From Planctomycetia bacterium (GTDB taxonomy: Bacteria > Planctomycetota > Planctomycetia > Gemmatales > Gemmataceae), in assembly GCA_022616395.1 (NCBI GenBank), contig JAKEEV010001092.1, positions 1-10,528 on the forward strand: a DNA stretch of 10,528 bases, given 5' to 3'. Numbering within the stretch: the stretch's first letter is position 1; each line of letters starts with the position of its first letter. Shown here piece by piece: positions 6,943-10,528 of this stretch. A program made the translations under genes and the position numbers. Below the pieces are notes generated by a model. It was not told where the DNA came from and made no database searches. It worked only from the letters and a program-made list of their open reading frames with translations.

Positions 6943-8067
6943 ATGAAACGATTTACGCTGTTCATTCTTGGCGGGCTGGGACTGTTCCTGACCCCAACCG
7001 TCGCGTCGGCCCAGTTCGGCTTGCCGGCTGGCGCGCCGGTGATTGTGCCATCGACCAACCCATTCTTCTACGTTCCCAAGTACCGCTACACATACGGGGC
7101 CAACATCACTGCTCCGACCCTCTTCGGGCAGGCCAGCATCGGCTATCAACGGACCTACATCAGCACCACAAACCCCGCTCTGTGGCAGTTCGTCCCGGTT
7201 TACCCCTCGTGGTACTCCACGGGCGGAAGTTACATGTCCGGCAACCCGAACGTCCGCAATGATCTGCTCAAGCAAGTTCAACTCGACATGGCCAAAGCGC
7301 AGCGCGACGCGGGGATGGGGGCCGGGGTGAGGAACCAGATCGCAAACCAGTGGATCTACGAGAAGGGCGGCGTGGTGGCGCGCCCTGACCCGAAGTTCAA
7401 TCCCGAGCAGCCCGATTTGATCGCCAAAGCGCTCGCTCCGGTAGACCCCGAGCAGATCGGCACCGGCGAATCGCTCAACGACTTGCTCACGGCGATTACC
7501 ACGGTTGAGGCGAAGGGAGCGAAGGGACCGTCGGCCTTCATCCCGCCTTCCTTGCTGGACGACATCCGCTTCGGTGGCTCGCCGGCCGCCGATACCCTCA
7601 ACCTCGTGCGGAAAGCCGGGCGACTGGAATTCCCCTCCGCGTTCAATGACCCCGCGCTCCAGAAGATTCGAGCCGAACTGGAGAAGGATTTCGCCGCGGT
7701 CGCCAGCTCGGTGCAAGCGGGTAAAGCTCCCGGATCGGCGAAACTGACGAAGTGGGAAGCGACCGTGCAACGCGCTCACGACGCGCTCACTCCGATCATC
7801 AAGAACTCGACCTTCGACGACGCGACGGCGGGCCGGCGATTCCTCAATCAGATGTCCAACGCAGTCAAGGTGCTCAAGACTGCTTCCGCGAGCACTCTCA
7901 TCGACCCGAAGTGGTCCGCGGAGGGCACGACTGTCGCCGACTTGGTCAAGCACATGAACAAACACAAGCTCCGCTTCGGGCCTGCTCCGAGCGGTAATGA
8001 GGAAGCCTACCTCGCGATGCACCGAAACCTCGCAACCTACCTGTTTGTTCTCACGCACAAGAAGTAA
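6943..8067 (+). CDS. Secreted protein of unknown function
   Basis: This 374-residue protein belongs to no family I recognise. The signal peptide MKRFTLFILGGLGLFLTPTVASA (1-23) has a typical A-S-A cleavage site before QFGLPAGAP. The next roughly 80 residues are rich in Tyr, Pro, Gly and Asn (FFYVPKYRYTYGAN, YPSWYSTGGSYMSGNPNVRN) and probably lack compact globular structure. From about residue 105 the protein is mostly helical (LLKQVQLDMAKAQRDAG, LQKIRAELEKDFAAVASSV, HMNKHKLRFG). There is no membrane anchor after the signal, so it is likely periplasmic or exported. The start lacks a strong Shine-Dalgarno (GGTGATTT is nearest), but the signal peptide supports it. It is flanked on both sides by repeat tracts C and D, which suggests it is transcribed on its own. 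Confidence 0.75.
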   Translation: MKRFTLFILGGLGLFLTPTVASAQFGLPAGAPVIVPSTNPFFYVPKYRYTYGANITAPTLFGQASIGYQRTYISTTNPALWQFVPVYPSWYSTGGSYMSGNPNVRNDLLKQVQLDMAKAQRDAGMGAGVRNQIANQWIYEKGGVVARPDPKFNPEQPDLIAKALAPVDPEQIGTGESLNDLLTAITTVEAKGAKGPSAFIPPSLLDDIRFGGSPAADTLNLVRKAGRLEFPSAFNDPALQKIRAELEKDFAAVASSVQAGKAPGSAKLTKWEATVQRAHDALTPIIKNSTFDDATAGRRFLNQMSNAVKVLKTASASTLIDPKWSAEGTTVADLVKHMNKHKLRFGPAPSGNEEAYLAMHRNLATYLFVLTHKK

Positions 8068-8076
8068 CTTGAGCGC

Positions 8077-8142
8077 GGAATGGGGAGTGGGGAATGAGAA
8101 GACAGCACTGTTGGTGTCTTCTCATTCCCTACTCCCCATTCC
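8077..8142. repeat. Near-perfect 28-bp inverted repeat (tract D), heptad arms
   Basis: The left arm 8077-8104 is four 7-base words: GGAATGG, GGAGTGG, GGAATGA, GAAGACA. The right arm 8115-8142 is its reverse complement at 27 of 28 positions, and the exception (G8089 opposite T8130) would be a G-U wobble in RNA. The loop 8105-8114 is GCACTGTTGG. It begins 9 bases after the stop codon at 8067. No T-run follows on either strand, so this is not a standard intrinsic terminator, although such a strong RNA hairpin could halt transcription or block 3' exonucleases. The centre (8101-8121) resembles the centre of tract E. Bases 8143-8280 before gmd hold nothing else that I can support. Confidence 0.93.
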
Positions 8143-8280
8143 AGTACATCCCGCCCACGTTTCCCACTTGTGCCCACCCGCCGGCACGCTATACAACTAC
8201 CGCGACGCTGCCGACCCGCGTCTCGTTCCTTTGAACGCGATTCGAGGCGGCACATTCATGTTTTGCACAAGGCGGTTTGC

Positions 8281-9276
8281 ATGAAGCGCGCGCTCATCAC
8301 CGGAATCACCGGTCAGGACGGCAGTTATCTCGCGGAACTGCTGCTCGAAAAAGGCTACGAGGTTCACGGCATCGTCCGTCGATCCAGCACCGAATCGTTT
8401 GAACGCATCTCGCATCTGGCCAACAAGATTCACCTTCACCAGGCCGATCTTCTCGACCAGCTCTCCATCATCGAGGTGATGAAGCTCTCGAACCCTGATG
8501 AAGTGTACAACCTCGCGGCACAGAGCTTCGTTCCTACCAGTTGGAAACAACCCGTGCTGACGAGCGAGTTCACCGCGATTGGCGTGACTCGAATGCTCGA
8601 AGCGATCCGGCTGCTAGGTCCGGACCGAATCCGCTTCTATCAGGCGTCGAGTAGCGAGATGTTCGGCAAGGTGCAGGAAGTTCCTCAGCGGGAAAGCACG
8701 CCGTTTTACCCGCGAAGTCCCTATGGAGTGGCGAAAGTCTACGGTCACTGGATCACGGTGAACTACCGCGAAAGTTACAACATGTTCTGCTGTTCGGGAA
8801 TCTTGTTCAACCATGAATCGGAACGTCGCGGGAAGGAGTTCGTGACGCGCAAGGTGACTGATGGCGTTGCTCGGATCAAGCTTGGCATGTCGAGTGAGCT
8901 AAGATTGGGCAACCTCGATGCGAAGCGCGACTGGGGATTTGCTGGTTGCTACACGCGCGCAATGTTTTTGATGCTTCAGCAGGACAAGCCCGATGACTAC
9001 GTCGTTGCCACAGGTGAAACGCACACGGTGCGCAGATTGGTGGAACTGGCCTTCGGCGCGGTCGGGCTGGACTGGCAGAAGTATGTGAAGATCGACCCGG
9101 CGCTCGTTCGTCCGGCCGAGGTCGATCTGCTCATCGGCGACCCGGCGAAAGCCAAGCGCATTCTCGGCTGGAAGCCGGAAGTGAGCTTCGAGCAACTTGT
9201 CGAGCGAATGGTGAAAGCGGATCTTGCGCGACTCCAGGGCCAGCCCGTGCCAGATTTCAAGGCCAGAGGTATTTGA
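8281..9276 (+). CDS. gmd: GDP-mannose 4,6-dehydratase
   Basis: It converts GDP-D-mannose to GDP-4-dehydro-6-deoxy-D-mannose with bound NADP(H), the first step towards GDP-D-rhamnose or GDP-L-fucose. The 331 residues are slightly shorter than many family members (about 340-370). The Rossmann motif TGITGQDGSYLAELLLEKGY (7-26) is followed by HGIVRRSS (29-36), NLAAQSFVPTSW (77-88), and the extended-SDR catalytic set Ser124-Glu126-Tyr148-Lys152 (SSSEMFG, YGVAK). Ser stands where the E. coli enzyme has Thr132, with the same spacing to Tyr. ILFNHESERRGKEFVTRK (174-191) and LGNLDAKRDWGFA (209-221) are diagnostic of GMD. Start ATG 8281 has AAGGCGG 5 bases upstream. rmd follows after 114 bases that are largely occupied by a repeat element. 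Confidence 0.97.
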   Translation: MKRALITGITGQDGSYLAELLLEKGYEVHGIVRRSSTESFERISHLANKIHLHQADLLDQLSIIEVMKLSNPDEVYNLAAQSFVPTSWKQPVLTSEFTAIGVTRMLEAIRLLGPDRIRFYQASSSEMFGKVQEVPQRESTPFYPRSPYGVAKVYGHWITVNYRESYNMFCCSGILFNHESERRGKEFVTRKVTDGVARIKLGMSSELRLGNLDAKRDWGFAGCYTRAMFLMLQQDKPDDYVVATGETHTVRRLVELAFGAVGLDWQKYVKIDPALVRPAEVDLLIGDPAKAKRILGWKPEVSFEQLVERMVKADLARLQGQPVPDFKARGI

Positions 9277-9388
9277 TTTCGGATTGTAGATTTCAGATTG
9301 CAGATTTGAAGACACACCAGTGCCTTGTCGGCTGCAACCAACCTGGGTTGTCTTTCAATCATCAATCTGAAATCTGCAATCGTCAATC
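9275..9388. repeat. Inverted repeat (tract E) with GATTKCA heptads, bridging gmd and rmd
   Basis: The left arm starts inside the gmd TGA and reads in 7-base words: GATTTCG, GATTGTA, GATTTCA, GATTGCA, then GATTT and GAAGACA (9308-9314). The right arm, read on the minus strand from 9388, is GATTGAC, GATTGCA, GATTTCA, GATTGAT, then GATTGAAAGACA (ending 9349). The two arms use the same words in shuffled order, so pairing is imperfect but extensive. The centre, 9315-9348, holds CACCAGTGCCTTGTCGGCTG (9315-9334), related to the centres of tracts B and D, plus a small CAACC/GGTTG pair. The right arm ends 2 bases before the rmd ATG, leaving no room for an ordinary ribosome binding site. Confidence 0.9.
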
Positions 9389-9390
9389 CC

Positions 9391-10350
9391 ATGCGAATTC
9401 TCATCACCGGGATCACGGGTTTTGTCGGCGGTCATCTGGTGGAACACCTGATGGCGGCGGGCGGGCACGCGCTCTTTGGTGTGAGTCGGCGAGGGGAGTG
9501 GCCGACGATTCTTGCGCACCTGGCAGGGCACGCGAAGCTCTTCGCGGTTGATTTGACGGATTCCGGAAAGGTCGAGAAGGTTCTCGCGGAGGTTCGTCCT
9601 GAGTGGGTGTTCCATCTGGCGGGTTACGCGAACACGGGCGGATCGTTTCGCGACCCGGATCGAGCCTGGACCGAGAATCTCACCGCGACACGCACGCTCT
9701 ACGATGCACTCGCGCGTTCGGGACTTCGCCCGCGCACGCTCTTCGTTTCAACTGGACTGATCTACGGCGAACCGGATTGGCCAGACCACCCCTGCGACGA
9801 ATCGAACACGCTTAAACCAGCCAGTCCCTACGCCGCGAGTAAGGCGGCCGCCGATCTGGTGAGCTTCCAGTACACCCGAAGCCCCGGCCTGGACATTGTT
9901 CGAGTGAGATTGTTTAACCAGATCGGTCCCAGACAAAGCGCGGACTTCGCCGTGCCGAACTTCGCGCGACAAATCGCAGCGGCTGAAGCGGGCAAGCAAC
10001 CGCCGGTTGTCCACACTGGTGATCTTTCCGCTCTGCGTGACATCACCGATGTGCGCGACATCGTGGCCGCGTTCCCGCTTCTCCTGGAGAGAGGTACAAG
10101 CGGGGAAGCGTACAACGCGGCTCGCGGGGAATCGTTCCGGATTCAAGACTTGCTCGCTCGGCTGGTCGAGATGGCGCGTATTCCCACGCAGGTGAACCAG
10201 AAGGTGGAACCGGGCCGCAAGGCCGATACCGCGATCACGCGCGCGGATGCTACGAAACTCCGCAGCGCAACCGGCTGGCAGCCGCGCATCCCACTTGACC
10301 GCACACTCGCGGACATCCTCGATTACTGGCGCAAAGTCGCGAAGGGGTGA
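9391..10350 (+). CDS. rmd: GDP-6-deoxy-4-keto-D-mannose reductase (GDP-D-rhamnose synthesis)
   Basis: This 319-residue extended short-chain dehydrogenase/reductase reduces the GMD product at C4 to GDP-D-rhamnose with NAD(P)H. The Rossmann motif ITGITGFVGGHLVEHL (5-20) is followed by VFHLAGYANTGGSF (73-86) and the catalytic groups VSTGLIYG (119-126) and SPYAASK, with Tyr147 and Lys151. GPRQSADFAVPNFARQIAAAE (from 179) and LSALRDITDVRDIV (212-225) are typical of RMD and unlike fucose synthase (fcl). An upstream in-frame ATG at 9325 would add 22 residues encoded by the repeat, and it is rejected because the Rossmann fold begins at MRILITG. There is no Shine-Dalgarno; the bases before the ATG are the repeat arm. 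Adjacent gmd makes its substrate, which supports RMD over other epimerases or reductases. Confidence 0.88.
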   Translation: MRILITGITGFVGGHLVEHLMAAGGHALFGVSRRGEWPTILAHLAGHAKLFAVDLTDSGKVEKVLAEVRPEWVFHLAGYANTGGSFRDPDRAWTENLTATRTLYDALARSGLRPRTLFVSTGLIYGEPDWPDHPCDESNTLKPASPYAASKAAADLVSFQYTRSPGLDIVRVRLFNQIGPRQSADFAVPNFARQIAAAEAGKQPPVVHTGDLSALRDITDVRDIVAAFPLLLERGTSGEAYNAARGESFRIQDLLARLVEMARIPTQVNQKVEPGRKADTAITRADATKLRSATGWQPRIPLDRTLADILDYWRKVAKG

Positions 10351-10363
10351 TCCACCCGGTGGA
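10351..10363. other. Short palindrome after rmd stop
   Basis: TCCAC-CCG-GTGGA is a 5-bp stem with a 3-base loop directly after the rmd TGA. It is too short and lacks a T-run, so calling it a terminator would be a guess. It is noted because every other long gap here also begins with a dyad or repeat after the stop codon. Confidence 0.3.
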
Positions 10364-10427
10364 CTCATACGCAATCGCATGGATTCGTTTCCGTCTGCGG
10401 CGGGTTCCGCAAAATCCAATATAGTAG

Positions 10428-10456
10428 TTGACTTTTGTACAGTAATCACGCATACT
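10428..10456 (+). promoter_or_regulatory. Candidate sigma-70-type promoter facing the right edge
   Basis: TTGACT (10428-10433) matches the -35 consensus at 5 of 6 bases. CATACT (10451-10456), after a 17-base spacer, matches the -10 at 4 of 6. The surrounding stretch is locally AT-rich in a GC-rich window. No start codon occurs between it and base 10528, so a gene served by it would begin beyond the edge with a leader of more than about 60 bases. The rest of 10364-10528 shows no gene on either strand that I would support. Confidence 0.4.
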
Positions 10457-10528
10457 GGAGTAGAAGGAACTGGCACGCCAGACCGACCACCCTGCGCGCC
10501 GGCAGCCACCCAACCCAGCGCCAGACAA

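Noticed and set aside
6925..8058. 377-codon minus-strand open frame opposite the secreted protein
   Set aside because: The plus-strand frame has a textbook signal peptide and a sensible composition, while the mirror frame has neither a signal nor a family match.
3166..9388. Inverted repeats read as ordinary intrinsic terminators
   Set aside because: None has a T-run directly after the stem in the direction of the upstream gene, and the word structure and shared core are not explained by termination alone.
3166..9388. CRISPR array or insertion sequence ends
   Set aside because: There are no regularly spaced identical repeats with unique spacers, and no transposase frame lies between or beside any of the inverted repeats.
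9325..9390. Upstream in-frame start for rmd adding 22 residues
   Set aside because: The extra residues are encoded by repeat tract E, and the Rossmann fold begins exactly at the ATG at 9391.
9748..10509. 253-codon minus-strand open frame opposite rmd
   Set aside because: It is antisense to an rmd with intact catalytic and diagnostic motifs.

Overview
This is a GC-rich bacterial window with about nine genes in three blocks. Several traits suggest a planctomycete of the Gemmata/Zavarzinella group: a Uma2-family nuclease gene, secreted proteins of unknown function with clear signal peptides, and stuttering low-complexity repeats between genes. That placement is inference from general style, because no rRNA or marker gene lies in the window.

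Block 1 (1-4156, minus strand) is an aromatic amino acid degradation cluster read right to left: phhA (phenylalanine 4-monooxygenase), hppD (4-hydroxyphenylpyruvate dioxygenase), a Uma2-family endonuclease-like gene, a small unknown gene interrupted by an in-frame TGA, and hmgA (homogentisate 1,2-dioxygenase, running off the left edge). Phenylalanine is hydroxylated to tyrosine, an aminotransferase encoded elsewhere would give 4-hydroxyphenylpyruvate, and hppD and hmgA convert that through homogentisate to maleylacetoacetate. The Uma2 gene and the interrupted gene are lodged between two pathway steps with operon-tight spacing.

Block 2 (4325-8067, plus strand) is divergent from phhA. It holds an NAD(P)H:quinone oxidoreductase of the zinc-less MDR family and two secreted proteins of unknown role. 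The first appears to have a beta-rich, possibly FecR-like part followed by HEAT-like helices. Block 3 (8281-10350, plus strand) is gmd followed by an rmd-type reductase, which together make GDP-D-rhamnose from GDP-mannose for surface polysaccharide or glycoprotein. A candidate promoter at 10428-10456 points out of the right edge.

The most unusual content lies between the genes. Each of the five gaps longer than 60 bases between co-directional genes carries a repeat tract starting 0-17 bases after the upstream stop codon: 1010-1060, 3166-3248, 6687-6772, 8077-8142 and 9275-9388. Four are inverted repeats and one is a one-armed tandem tract. The arms are built from short stuttering words that differ completely from copy to copy. 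In the last three tracts the words are 7 bases long and all carry the word GAAGACA. The central segments of the inverted repeats at 3166, 8077 and 9275 are alike (consensus near CAGC-ACAAGGCACTG-TG), although their arms are unrelated. This suggests one family of post-gene hairpin elements with a conserved core and variable arms. The divergent gap at 4157-4324 has no such tract.
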